DNA of 46,784 nucleotides. Origin: Planctomycetota bacterium. GTDB taxonomy: Bacteria > Planctomycetota > UBA8108 > UBA1146. The stretch lies in assembly GCA_013911165.1 (NCBI GenBank), contig JACETR010000014.1, positions 1 to 46,784 on the forward strand, given 5' to 3'. A program made the position numbers and the translations under genes. Shown piece after piece: positions 10,351-18,414 of the stretch. The notes beneath the pieces are model-generated. The model was not told where the DNA came from. It did not search any database and saw nothing but the letters and a program-made list of their open reading frames with translations. Every line of letters starts with the position of its first letter. Position 1 is the stretch's first letter.

Positions 10351-10425
10351 CGGATTCTCCTTCTTGCGGTTAGATCAGCATCTCCGATCACGCCGCCGAG
10401 GGCAAGGAACCGGCGAAAGTTGGCG

Positions 10426-10437
10426 ATTCCCGGGAAT
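10426..10437. promoter_or_regulatory. 12-bp perfect palindrome between divergent genes
   Basis: ATTCCCGGGAAT reads the same on both strands and lies in the 166-base space between moxR (minus) and the lipoprotein gene (plus). It could be an operator shared by both promoters. A palindrome this short can arise by chance, and I see no second copy close by. Confidence 0.2.
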
Positions 10438-10516
10438 TTTGCTCGAGGGCTCTCCAGCAGTTTGCCCTTCGTGATACACTGCCTGCTCGTGTTCCATTTC
10501 GATGAAGAGGTATGTC

Positions 10517-11518
10517 ATGATTTTGAAGCATTTACTGGTGGCTTTTGGTGCCCTTCTGGTCCTGTCCGGCTGTGGCGGTACACCTGTCAAAAAATCTGCT
10601 GAAATCCGATCGGATGCTCCCAATAATGTCGCTCCTGCGAGTATCGAAGAAGCTCCCATGGTGGAACCCCCGACCGTCGCCAATGGCATCGTTCCAGCGG
10701 TAACCGACGGCTCTTCCACTACAAAACCGATGCCTGTCTCTGCTCAAACCGATATGGAGACACCTGGCCCATCTTCCAGCCCTGAGCCTCTCTCTGAAAA
10801 GGACTCGATGACCTCGGTCACCGTTGATGCCGACCTGGTCGAAAAACTGGTGCTCATGAATGGCTCGGGTCCCCTGGAGATCTGCCGCGACGCTGAAGCG
10901 ACCACCATCTCATTCTCTGCAGAAGTCGTCAGCCGTGCTGTCGGACTGGATAGGGCCAGGGCTCTCGCTGCAGGGGTTCGTATTGCTCTCGATAATACCG
11001 CTCCCGGCCGCTACCGGGCCCGGATCATCGAACCGGAACTGGCTGAACGGGAAGAATGCAGCATCGAGATGAAGGTGATCCTTCCTGCTGACGAATCCAT
11101 CGATTTCGATCTCGATATTCAGGACAGCGAAGGAGCCATCGTGATCGATGGATTCCGCGGTAATTTGTCCATCACCAGCCTTGAGGGCCCCATCGAGATC
11201 TACCAGGCCGCCGGCAACGTGGATATCAGTGGTGGCTCCGGTCCCTGCGAAATCGTGGGTGTCACCGGGTCTCTGAAGATCCGCGATGGTGCAGAGGCGT
11301 GCCGAGTCAGTGAGATCAGTGGCTCTGTGGAGATCTGGGGAAGAGAAGGGACTCTTGAAGCCCGTTACATCACCGGCGATGTCTTGCTGATTGATGGCCG
11401 TGATGGTGCGGTCGTCCAGAGTGTAGAGGGCGACGTCACCCTTTATGGCATTGAACCTGCTCGCTGTAACATCGAAGGCGTTTCCGGTTCTGTCATCTAC
11501 AAGACCGGTGCACCCTAG
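10517..11518 (+). CDS. Lipoprotein with repetitive beta-type domain (DUF4097-like)
   Basis: 333 residues. The N terminus MILKHLLVAFGALLVLSGC is a lipoprotein signal peptide with lipobox LSGC, so the mature protein is anchored through a lipidated cysteine. A Pro/Ser/Thr-rich linker (about 20-95) leads to a domain with short repeating strands ('GNVDISGGSGPCEIVG', 'GSVEIWGREGTLEARYITG') typical of right-handed beta-helix proteins such as the DUF4097 putative adhesin family; this family call is tentative. I chose ATG 10517 because GAGG lies 7 nt upstream; the in-frame ATG at 10502 has none. It ends 8 bases before eboE. Confidence 0.7.
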   Translation: MILKHLLVAFGALLVLSGCGGTPVKKSAEIRSDAPNNVAPASIEEAPMVEPPTVANGIVPAVTDGSSTTKPMPVSAQTDMETPGPSSSPEPLSEKDSMTSVTVDADLVEKLVLMNGSGPLEICRDAEATTISFSAEVVSRAVGLDRARALAAGVRIALDNTAPGRYRARIIEPELAEREECSIEMKVILPADESIDFDLDIQDSEGAIVIDGFRGNLSITSLEGPIEIYQAAGNVDISGGSGPCEIVGVTGSLKIRDGAEACRVSEISGSVEIWGREGTLEARYITGDVLLIDGRDGAVVQSVEGDVTLYGIEPARCNIEGVSGSVIYKTGAP

Positions 11519-11526
11519 AGCAGCTC

Positions 11527-12747
11527 ATGTTTGTCGATCGGGGCCGCAAGAGCCTTCCCCTCGGCTATGAGATGAATGCACACCCCGCGAGCAGTGTCGA
11601 AGACTTGCACGCGGCGTTGCGGGACTACGTCATCCCTGTTCGAAACAGTATCGCCCCCGGGGAACCGTTTGCGCTGGCTCCCCACATCGGGTCGAAACTC
11701 GCAGCGGAGCTCTCTCTTCAAGGGGTCGCCGAGCAGGTCGGGGCATGGTTGCGCAACCATGACTTCCACATCTACACCGTCAATGCTTTCCCGCTGCAAG
11801 ACTTCCATGCCCGTCGGGTCAAGGAAGCGGTTTACGTGCCGTCATGGGCCGTTGCCACACGAGCAAAAATCACCAACCGGATTGCGGACGCTCTGGTGAG
11901 ACTGGGCCCGACCTCCCGACTGTTGACCATTTCCACATTGGGGGGAGGCTACCGTGCCGCTGGCCACAGAAACTCCACATTGAAAAAGATGGCGGCCAAC
12001 TACATGAAGGTGGTCGCTCATCTGTCACGGATAGAATTTGATACGGGCTATCGCATTCTTCTGAATGCCGAGCCCGAACCGGATACCACTTTTGAATGTG
12101 CAGAAGACGTCATCTTCTTCTGGAAGAACCACCTGGCTCCACTTCTGCCTGAACTGGCCGCAGAGTTGGGATGCTCCAAACGCAAGGCAGAAAAAATGTT
12201 GCGCCGTCACTGGACCGTCAACCTCGATGCCTGCCATTCAGCGGTTCTTTTCCGCTCCCCCCTCGACGACTGGAAACTCCTCGACAAAGAGGGCATCCAC
12301 GTCGGCAAGGTACACATCACCAGTGCCCCTGCACTCAAGAATCCCGAACGTAATGAGGAGGCCATGGCCGAGTTGCTCGGGCATGTCGAGCCTCGCTACC
12401 TTCACCAGACTGCATTGCAAATGAAAGACGGCTCCATCGAACGGCTTGAGGATCTGCCAAAACTGCGTCGCCGTGACCTCTCTGAGATCCGCGAAATCCG
12501 TACGCACTTTCATGTGCCCCTTTCAAAAGCGCGTCACGGAAAACTGGCAACCACTCGCAAGGATGCACAGGCACTCCTCAAAGAGGGACTGCGTCGGCAG
12601 CGCTCCAAAAAGGGTCCCCACCTCGCCGTCGAGACTTATACCTGGCCGGTCTTGACCAAAGGCCTGCGGAAAAAGGAACGCCAGCAAAAATTGATCGACG
12701 GCATCGCCGCCGAACTACGGTGGGCGAAAAAAACAGTCGAGTCCTGA
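11527..12747 (+). CDS. eboE: EboE-like metabolite traffic protein (TIM-barrel)
   Basis: 406 residues, the usual size for EboE. Visible family pieces in order: 'NAHPASSVEDLHAAL' near 17-31, 'FHIYTVNAFPLQDFHARRVK' near 79-98, 'EAVYVPSW', 'LLNAEPEPDTTFECAEDVI' near 177-195, 'VNLDACHSAVLF' near 234, 'HVGKVHITSAPAL', and the C-terminal 'IRTHFHVPL' and 'VETYTWPVL'. The fold is that of xylose isomerase-like TIM barrels with His/Glu/Asp metal ligands. EboE belongs to the ebo gene cluster (eboA-F), implicated in moving a cryptic prenylated metabolite precursor to the periplasm. No eboA, B, C, D or F is present here, so this is an orphan copy. A later in-frame ATG at 11572 is a possible alternative start. 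Confidence 0.82.
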   Translation: MFVDRGRKSLPLGYEMNAHPASSVEDLHAALRDYVIPVRNSIAPGEPFALAPHIGSKLAAELSLQGVAEQVGAWLRNHDFHIYTVNAFPLQDFHARRVKEAVYVPSWAVATRAKITNRIADALVRLGPTSRLLTISTLGGGYRAAGHRNSTLKKMAANYMKVVAHLSRIEFDTGYRILLNAEPEPDTTFECAEDVIFFWKNHLAPLLPELAAELGCSKRKAEKMLRRHWTVNLDACHSAVLFRSPLDDWKLLDKEGIHVGKVHITSAPALKNPERNEEAMAELLGHVEPRYLHQTALQMKDGSIERLEDLPKLRRRDLSEIREIRTHFHVPLSKARHGKLATTRKDAQALLKEGLRRQRSKKGPHLAVETYTWPVLTKGLRKKERQQKLIDGIAAELRWAKKTVES

Positions 12748-12798
12748 CTCCCGACATGAGCGGCTTCAAGCAGGTGGGATCCAAAATTGCAGTAAGTC

Positions 12799-14889
12799 CT
12801 ACAGTAACTTCTCCAGCATCATGACCCCCTTGCCACGCCCTATAAACTGGCCGACTTCACGGAAGCCGAAAGCGAAGTGAAATGCCAGGCTGGTTTCATT
12901 ACGGGGATGAAGATTGACCTCGCAGACGATTCTCTTCAGACCCCGATGCCGCGCCCACGCCTCCAGAGTCAGGTACAACGCTTCTCCAACTCCCTGACGA
13001 CGGGAGCGCTCATCGATGGCGATCCGATCTACGTAGGCAAAACGGTCAAAGCCCCTTTGGAACCACTGGAAATTGGGACTGTCGTAATTGGCCTCGCGCC
13101 TCATCACTACCAACAGGCCTGCAGGATCATCGCTACACTTCATGGGGTCATCGATGGTCCAGACACGCTGGGCTTTTTGAAGTAACGCTGCAAAGACCGG
13201 AGGCTCAAGAGATCCAACCTCAGGAGCATTCGCTTCATTCAATCGATGTAGAGCCATCATCCTGTCAACAGACAACAACTCTCCCGGTTGCCCCTCACGT
13301 CCTGCGACAGCAGTAATCGTATTCTCACTCCAGGGTATAGCTTCAGGGTCAGACAAGGCTCTGGCCATCCCCTCGAATCCGAGACGCCAGTCCTTGCGCA
13401 GGGTCTGCCGGTCCGAGTCCAACTCGAGACCCGCAATGATCCAGCGCAGTCGGTCGGTCCGTGAAATCTTCTCGCCATAATGAGATGTCACGGCGAGCAC
13501 ATCTTCCAGCCGTTCACGTGCAGAAACAAAACCCTGATACTCGAGGCATTGGGGATCGATACGGGGACTCCACCCCTCTTGTATTTTCTGCAGATACCAA
13601 CGCTCCGGAACTGCACCTCTTATGCGAATTCCCTGTCGGTGAAGATGACGTACTTCATGGAGCACCGACTCCATGGCACCAGCGGATTCCGAATCCATGA
13701 GCCACTCTTTGAGGGTCTTCCCCTCCGGCTCAGGTTCCAACAAATGATGACGCCAGCCGAGAGCACCTCTGGAACGGCGATAAAGCAATGCCGAAGGAGG
13801 CCGGTGCAACAACAATTGCTCAATCAGATTACCGTGCCACGATCTCATCAGACTGTTTGCAGAGAGGGATTCCTCTGTCTGGGATCGCCAACGCAAACGG
13901 TCAGGAAACTTTCTGCGCTGGATATGGGGAAAACGGGTCCATGTGTGGCCGTTGCCACTGGAATGGGATCGTTGTTTCGAAACCCCTCTGCGCAATCGCT
14001 TCAGGCGCCTTCGACGTTCTTTCCGTTCGACGATTCTCTCGATGTAATCTCGCTTTTGTGGACAGACTGCCTGACGGGCGACTCCACCGACCCAGATCAC
14101 CGGTCCTCGCCCCCAGCGGGCATCGATGCCCCACTGACGTGCCGCCGCAGCCCAGCCCTCAAGCATCTGCTCGACGTCACTTCCTGATCTCGCTCCACCC
14201 AGAGCCTGCGCAACCTGGATCAGCATTCTCTCCTGAGCCGCCGGCAACAATGACAACCGCAGGCGTGCATCATGAAGATCAACCACCCACAGTTGAGTTG
14301 AGGCCGCATCGGATCCTCGAGCAAGAATATTGCCGGTGTGCAAATCACGGGCCTCCAATCCCGCTTTTGCGAGTCGCGCCACCAGTTCACCCAGTTTGTG
14401 CAGGACGACAGCCCGCTCAGCTCCATCAAACCGCTGCAGATATTGTGGAAAGGGCTCCGTATCGAGGAGGTATTCGGTGAAAACACCATCCCCGGAAGGT
14501 GAGGTAAACCAACCCACCGGCCGGGGAACGGGTATCTCGCGCTCCTCAGCACTTTTCAAAAAATGCCATTCGAGTCGTGCCCTGCCCCACCCCAGCCTGC
14601 GCCTCAAACGGGCAGAGAGATCCATTTCCCGATGAATTTTGGCGATCAGGGTCGGCCGCGAAGGAGACGGAGGGATCCACCACACCTCGCGCTCCCGACT
14701 TTTTTGCAACAGCGAAACACCCGGATCATCGGTGATCGCATCAGCCTCCATCGGAAGATCAGCCAACCAATCACTTCTTCGGGGCACTGCTTCCTGCAAC
14801 CCGTTAGCAGATGATCCCAGATGGGAGAACCACTCTGCAGTGGAAGCTGTGGAAGGGATGTGGTCATCGGATGGCACGGATTGCTGCAA
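12799..14889 (-). CDS. LPS-kinase-like / pseudokinase / GNAT acetyltransferase fusion
   Basis: 696 residues in one frame. Residues about 60-260 look like the Kdo/WaaP lipopolysaccharide kinase family: possible ATP lysine in 'LIAKIHREM' (K84), catalytic 'ARDLHTGNIL' (D182) and metal-binding 'WVVDLHDARL' (D204). Residues about 340-510 look like a second, degenerate kinase: 'GKTLKEWL' is recognisable, but 'IRIRGAVPERWYL' at the catalytic loop position lacks the Asp and Asn. Residues about 560-696 are a GNAT acetyltransferase with the acetyl-CoA motif RRQGVGEA (630-637) and 'NETSLAFHFAFGF'. The start is a TTG with GAGGGGGG just upstream. The acetylated substrate is unknown. It is convergent with eboE and divergent from hflX. 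Confidence 0.75.
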   Translation of the reverse strand: MQQSVPSDDHIPSTASTAEWFSHLGSSANGLQEAVPRRSDWLADLPMEADAITDDPGVSLLQKSREREVWWIPPSPSRPTLIAKIHREMDLSARLRRRLGWGRARLEWHFLKSAEEREIPVPRPVGWFTSPSGDGVFTEYLLDTEPFPQYLQRFDGAERAVVLHKLGELVARLAKAGLEARDLHTGNILARGSDAASTQLWVVDLHDARLRLSLLPAAQERMLIQVAQALGGARSGSDVEQMLEGWAAAARQWGIDARWGRGPVIWVGGVARQAVCPQKRDYIERIVERKERRRRLKRLRRGVSKQRSHSSGNGHTWTRFPHIQRRKFPDRLRWRSQTEESLSANSLMRSWHGNLIEQLLLHRPPSALLYRRSRGALGWRHHLLEPEPEGKTLKEWLMDSESAGAMESVLHEVRHLHRQGIRIRGAVPERWYLQKIQEGWSPRIDPQCLEYQGFVSARERLEDVLAVTSHYGEKISRTDRLRWIIAGLELDSDRQTLRKDWRLGFEGMARALSDPEAIPWSENTITAVAGREGQPGELLSVDRMMALHRLNEANAPEVGSLEPPVFAALLQKAQRVWTIDDPMKCSDDPAGLLVVMRREANYDSPNFQWFQRGFDRFAYVDRIAIDERSRRQGVGEALYLTLEAWARHRGLKRIVCEVNLHPRNETSLAFHFAFGFREVGQFIGRGKGVMMLEKLL

Positions 14890-15095
14890 GATCCCCCCTC
14901 AAGATTCCAACCCTGTTGCTGGTAAATGTCAGCGACAGGATCGTAACGCCTTCTGACAGACGATTCGACGCATAGAGAACAGAAGATCCTCTCCCCTCCG
15001 GTGGTGCTTCCGATCCCTGCTTGCTATCCTCCTGATTGCAATCCGACGATTTTTTCGTAATTCTCCCTGCCCCCGGAACCGGAGCGACCTTACTC

Positions 15096-16430
15096 ATGGC
15101 CAAACAGTCCTTTGAAAGCAGCCATCAGCATCTTCCCCAGGGAGAGGTGGCCCGGGACAAAGCCGTGGTATTGAAAGTTATTGGACCGGGAGATCCATCC
15201 GAGTCGGTGGGAGATGTTGACCCCATTGCGGAAATCACCGCGCTCGCAGATACCGCCGGGGTGGACATCGTCGACTCCGTTCTGCAGAAACGCCCCAAAC
15301 CCCATACGGCAACGTATGTCGGCAAGGGAAAACTGGATGAGCTGGCTCACGTGGCCGAGGAGCATGAAGCTCATCTGATTCTCATCGATGACCCCATTTC
15401 CCCAGCTCAGGGTCGAAACATCGAAGAGGTCACCGAACTGCGCGTAGTCGACCGGTCTGAATTGATCATGGACATTTTTGCTCGCAATGCCCGCACCCAT
15501 CAGGCACAGATCCAGATCGAGTTGGCACAGCTGAAGTATTTTCAGTCACGACTGACCCGCATGTGGACTCACCTTTCGCGGATGGAAGGTGGAGCGGTGG
15601 GAACCCGGGGGCCCGGTGAGACCCAGTTGGAAACCGACCGTCGGATCATTCGAAAAAAGATCTCTATCCTCAACAAAAGACTGGCTGAAATTGAGAAGCA
15701 GGCCAACACCCAAAACAAATCACGAGAAGGATCTTTCCGCATCGCATTGGTTGGCTATACCAACGCCGGAAAATCCACATTGATGAAGCGACTGACTGGA
15801 GCAGAGATCCTTGTTGAGGACCGTCTCTTCTCCACTCTCGATACGAGTACTCGCAAATGGGAGTTAGAATTGCCGTTCGACGTGCTGCTCAGTGACACCG
15901 TAGGCTTTATTCGCAAACTGCCCCATGATCTGGTCGCATCTTTCCATGCCACCCTGATGGAGGCCCGGGAAGCAGACATTCTTCTTCATGTCATCGATGC
16001 GTCTTCCCCCACCGTGGACTTTGATATGGAATCGGTCGACAGGACCCTGAACAAAATTGGGTGTGGCGATCATCCCCGCTGGTTGGTCTTCAACAAACTC
16101 GATCGAATTCCTGAAGAACGAAAAATTGACCTTCAACACCTTCTTGCAGAACACGAAAACTCCTTTGCCATCAGTGCGGGAACCGGAGCCGGAGTAGACC
16201 TTCTGGTTGAGAAGATTGTTGAGCTCGGTCAACAACGTCAGGAGTCGGGGTCCTACCTGATTCCCCATGCAAGGGCAGACCTGGTCGCAAAACTGCGACA
16301 GTCCTCACGTATTGACGAGGAAAGATTTGTGGACGAGGGCATCGAAATTAATGTTCTCTTCCAGCCAGGCATGAAAAAGCGCTGGGAAAACGCCCTTACG
16401 CAAGCAGGGATACCCTTCGACGGTAAATAA
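15096..16430 (+). CDS. hflX: GTPase HflX
   Basis: 444 residues. The HflX N-terminal domain carries 'TYVGKGKLDEL' (about 73-83) and 'QIQIELAQLKYFQSRLTRMW' (about 138-156), followed by the glycine-rich 'GTRGPGETQLETDRR' and a coiled segment. The GTPase domain has Walker A GYTNAGKST (220-228), DTVGF switch II and NKLD specificity motif. HflX is a ribosome-associated GTPase that rescues stalled or stress-damaged 70S ribosomes. The start is ATG 15096 with GGAG 11 nt upstream; an extended frame from a TTG at 15036 seems less likely. It precedes the rhodopsin operon by about 200 bases and is probably transcribed separately. Confidence 0.97.
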   Translation: MAKQSFESSHQHLPQGEVARDKAVVLKVIGPGDPSESVGDVDPIAEITALADTAGVDIVDSVLQKRPKPHTATYVGKGKLDELAHVAEEHEAHLILIDDPISPAQGRNIEEVTELRVVDRSELIMDIFARNARTHQAQIQIELAQLKYFQSRLTRMWTHLSRMEGGAVGTRGPGETQLETDRRIIRKKISILNKRLAEIEKQANTQNKSREGSFRIALVGYTNAGKSTLMKRLTGAEILVEDRLFSTLDTSTRKWELELPFDVLLSDTVGFIRKLPHDLVASFHATLMEAREADILLHVIDASSPTVDFDMESVDRTLNKIGCGDHPRWLVFNKLDRIPEERKIDLQHLLAEHENSFAISAGTGAGVDLLVEKIVELGQQRQESGSYLIPHARADLVAKLRQSSRIDEERFVDEGIEINVLFQPGMKKRWENALTQAGIPFDGK

Positions 16431-16447
16431 GCATTCTGGTCAAAACT

Positions 16448-16484
16448 GTTCAGAATTCAGTTCGCAACCGTTCACTACCGTTCA
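16448..16484 (+). promoter_or_regulatory. Four phased GTTC(A) repeats upstream of rhodopsin gene
   Basis: GTTCA, GTTCG, GTTCA and GTTCA start at 16448, 16460, 16470 and 16480, with spacings of 12, 10 and 10 bases; the last two sit in a direct repeat of ACCGTTCAC. One helical turn of spacing puts the repeats on the same face of the DNA, as expected for cooperative binding of a regulator. They lie 150-190 bases before the rhodopsin start codon. No clear -35/-10 pair could be fixed, so the role is a guess. Confidence 0.3.
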
Positions 16485-16634
16485 CCCAAAATCTCCCCAC
16501 CTAACTAAATGTTTAGATCCAGATAGATTTTGTGGTCCGTTTGTCTTTGCAGAAGTTTTTGGTTCATACGGATTTGGCCGTTGAACAACTCTGCATGAGG
16601 CAAATGTGGTGCTTTCGAAAGGAATCTGAAAGCC

Positions 16635-17354
16635 ATGGAAAATCAATTCGCCATGCTCAATCCGACGGATTATGTGGGTGTGTCATTTTGGATCATCTCT
16701 GCAGCAATGGTTGCAGCAACTTTCTTCTTCTTTGTAGAAAGGGACCGAGCAGTCGGGAAGTGGAAAACCTCCCTCACCGTTGCCGCAATGGTCACCGGAA
16801 TCGCTGCGATTCACTACTTCTACATGCGAGAGGTATGGGCTGCGACCGGAGAAAGCCCACTTGTTTTCCGTTACGTTGACTGGCTCTTGACTGTTCCCCT
16901 GCAAATCGTCGAGTTCTACTTGATACTTGCAGCCATCGCTTCCGTTGCGACATCACTTTTCTGGCGCCTTCTTGTTGCTGCCGTCGTGATGCTGGTCGCC
17001 GGATACCTGGGAGAAGTGAACCCTGAGAACACCACCGCACTCTGGGGATACTTCGCTGTCGGTTGTGCAGCATGGTTCTACATCATCTACGAAATCTTTG
17101 CTGGTGAGGCCAGCAAGATCAGCGCAGAGAGTGGCACCGCAGCTTCGAAGAAAGCCTTCAATGCCCTGCGCATGATCGTGACCGTTGGCTGGGCGATTTA
17201 CCCGCTGGGCTACATCTGGGGTTACGCAGGATCCGGAGACATCGGAACACTGAACCTGATCTACAACCTTGCTGACTTCGTCAACAAGATTGCTTTCGGT
17301 GTTGTGATCTGGGCTGCCGCCACCAGTGGTGACAGCAAGGATAGCCATTCCTGA
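16635..17354 (+). CDS. Proteorhodopsin, blue-tuned light-driven proton pump
   Basis: 239 residues with seven membrane helices. Helix C reads RYVDWLLTVPLQIVEFYLIL: Asp82 (proton acceptor, position 97 of green proteorhodopsin), Gln90 (position 105, the spectral tuning site) and Glu93 (position 108, proton donor). His60 matches the His75 that partners the acceptor. Retinal Lys218 is in 'NLADFVNKIAFGVVIW'. D/T/E with these neighbours means an outward proton pump; Gln at 105 is known to give blue absorption near 490 nm, whereas Leu gives green. There is no cleavable signal peptide before helix A, unlike many gammaproteobacterial homologues. AAAGGAA lies 12 nt before the ATG. The retinal pathway genes follow directly. 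Confidence 0.98.
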   Translation: MENQFAMLNPTDYVGVSFWIISAAMVAATFFFFVERDRAVGKWKTSLTVAAMVTGIAAIHYFYMREVWAATGESPLVFRYVDWLLTVPLQIVEFYLILAAIASVATSLFWRLLVAAVVMLVAGYLGEVNPENTTALWGYFAVGCAAWFYIIYEIFAGEASKISAESGTAASKKAFNALRMIVTVGWAIYPLGYIWGYAGSGDIGTLNLIYNLADFVNKIAFGVVIWAAATSGDSKDSHS

Positions 17355-17430
17355 TCCCGATTTACTGATTTGTTGATTGAGGCGGAAGCGGGCAGCTCGA
17401 CTGTTCGCTTCCGCCGGATTTGAGGGCTGC

Positions 17431-18414
17431 ATGTTAGAAGTCACAGATTTTTTACACAGACTCGATCGCCTCCAGCATGTGAATCCAGATCAACTGCTGT
17501 CCGACCACCTGCCCGATCTTTTGCACAGCTTCATTAAACGAGAAGCTCGCGGGAGTTCACTGGAAGATGTGGTCGACCACCACTTCCGTAGTGGTGGAAA
17601 GTTGCTCCGGGGAAAGCTGGTGATCTCGGTCTCCGCATTTGCGAAGTGTGATCGCAATGACACGGTAAAAATCGCCATGGCCACGGAACTCTTGCACAAT
17701 GCTTCCCTGGTTCATGACGACATTTGCGATGGCGATGATCTTCGTCGGGGTACTGCATGTGTCTGGAAAGCTTTTGGCAGTGAAACCGCTCTCTGTTTTG
17801 GAGACTGGCTGATCGGCCTGAGTTTCAAGTTAATCAGTCTTCTCGATCACCCCACAGCAGGGGCGAAGATTTCAGCCAGACTCGCTGAAACTCTCTGCGC
17901 ACTTTCCCGGGGCCAGGCAAGAGAGTTTGCCACCAAGCCCGTCGATAACTGGTCTGAATATCTGGAGATTGTTCGCCAAAAGACGTCTCCCCTGATCACC
18001 TTCCCGGTGGTTGCCCCACTGACCCTTGGCAATCTTGACGACAACATTTTCATCGCAAGAGAAGCCATCACCGAATTGGGTGTTGCATACCAGATCGCCA
18101 ATGACGTTGAAGGCGTGCTGGGAGATGACGGACACGAAAACCCGTTGGGCGATCTGCGTAGAAGCGCACCCAATGCTGTCATGATTGCGACTCTGGAAAG
18201 GACAAAGGTCCATTCCAGAACCTCTGGTCACAAACCACCCGGGCATGAATCGATCCCCTACTGCTTGCAGAAGATTGATGATCATATCACCGCAGCGACA
18301 GCCGATCTGGGTCAGCTTCCTGCAGAACTTCAGGAAGCGATCGATCCCCTTGTTCGATACCTGAAGCATTCGATTCAAATGAGAACGACATTGGCTCAAA
18401 GGAGATATGCATGA
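17431..18414 (+). CDS. crtE: Polyprenyl (geranylgeranyl) diphosphate synthase
   Basis: 327 residues. The enzyme would condense isopentenyl diphosphate with allylic diphosphates to C20 geranylgeranyl diphosphate, the substrate of CrtB. Seen: 'SGGKLLRGKL' (substrate-binding Lys/Arg region, 54-63) and the first aspartate-rich motif DDICD (96-100) followed by 'GDDLRRG'. The second aspartate motif, normally DDxxD, is NDVEG at 224-228, followed by 'LGDDGHENPLGDLR'; this is a deviation from the canonical form. ATG 17431 is preceded by GAGGG at 6 nt spacing; the longer frame starts with a TTG lacking a site. The stop overlaps crtI by ATGA. First gene of the crt run, 76 bases after the rhodopsin gene. 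Confidence 0.9.
   Translation: MLEVTDFLHRLDRLQHVNPDQLLSDHLPDLLHSFIKREARGSSLEDVVDHHFRSGGKLLRGKLVISVSAFAKCDRNDTVKIAMATELLHNASLVHDDICDGDDLRRGTACVWKAFGSETALCFGDWLIGLSFKLISLLDHPTAGAKISARLAETLCALSRGQAREFATKPVDNWSEYLEIVRQKTSPLITFPVVAPLTLGNLDDNIFIAREAITELGVAYQIANDVEGVLGDDGHENPLGDLRRSAPNAVMIATLERTKVHSRTSGHKPPGHESIPYCLQKIDDHITAATADLGQLPAELQEAIDPLVRYLKHSIQMRTTLAQRRYA

Noticed and set aside
17355..17420. Second selenocysteine codon at the end of the rhodopsin gene (TGA followed by 22 open codons)
   Set aside because: The rhodopsin is already full length, the extension has no conserved sequence, and no hairpin at SECIS distance is evident.
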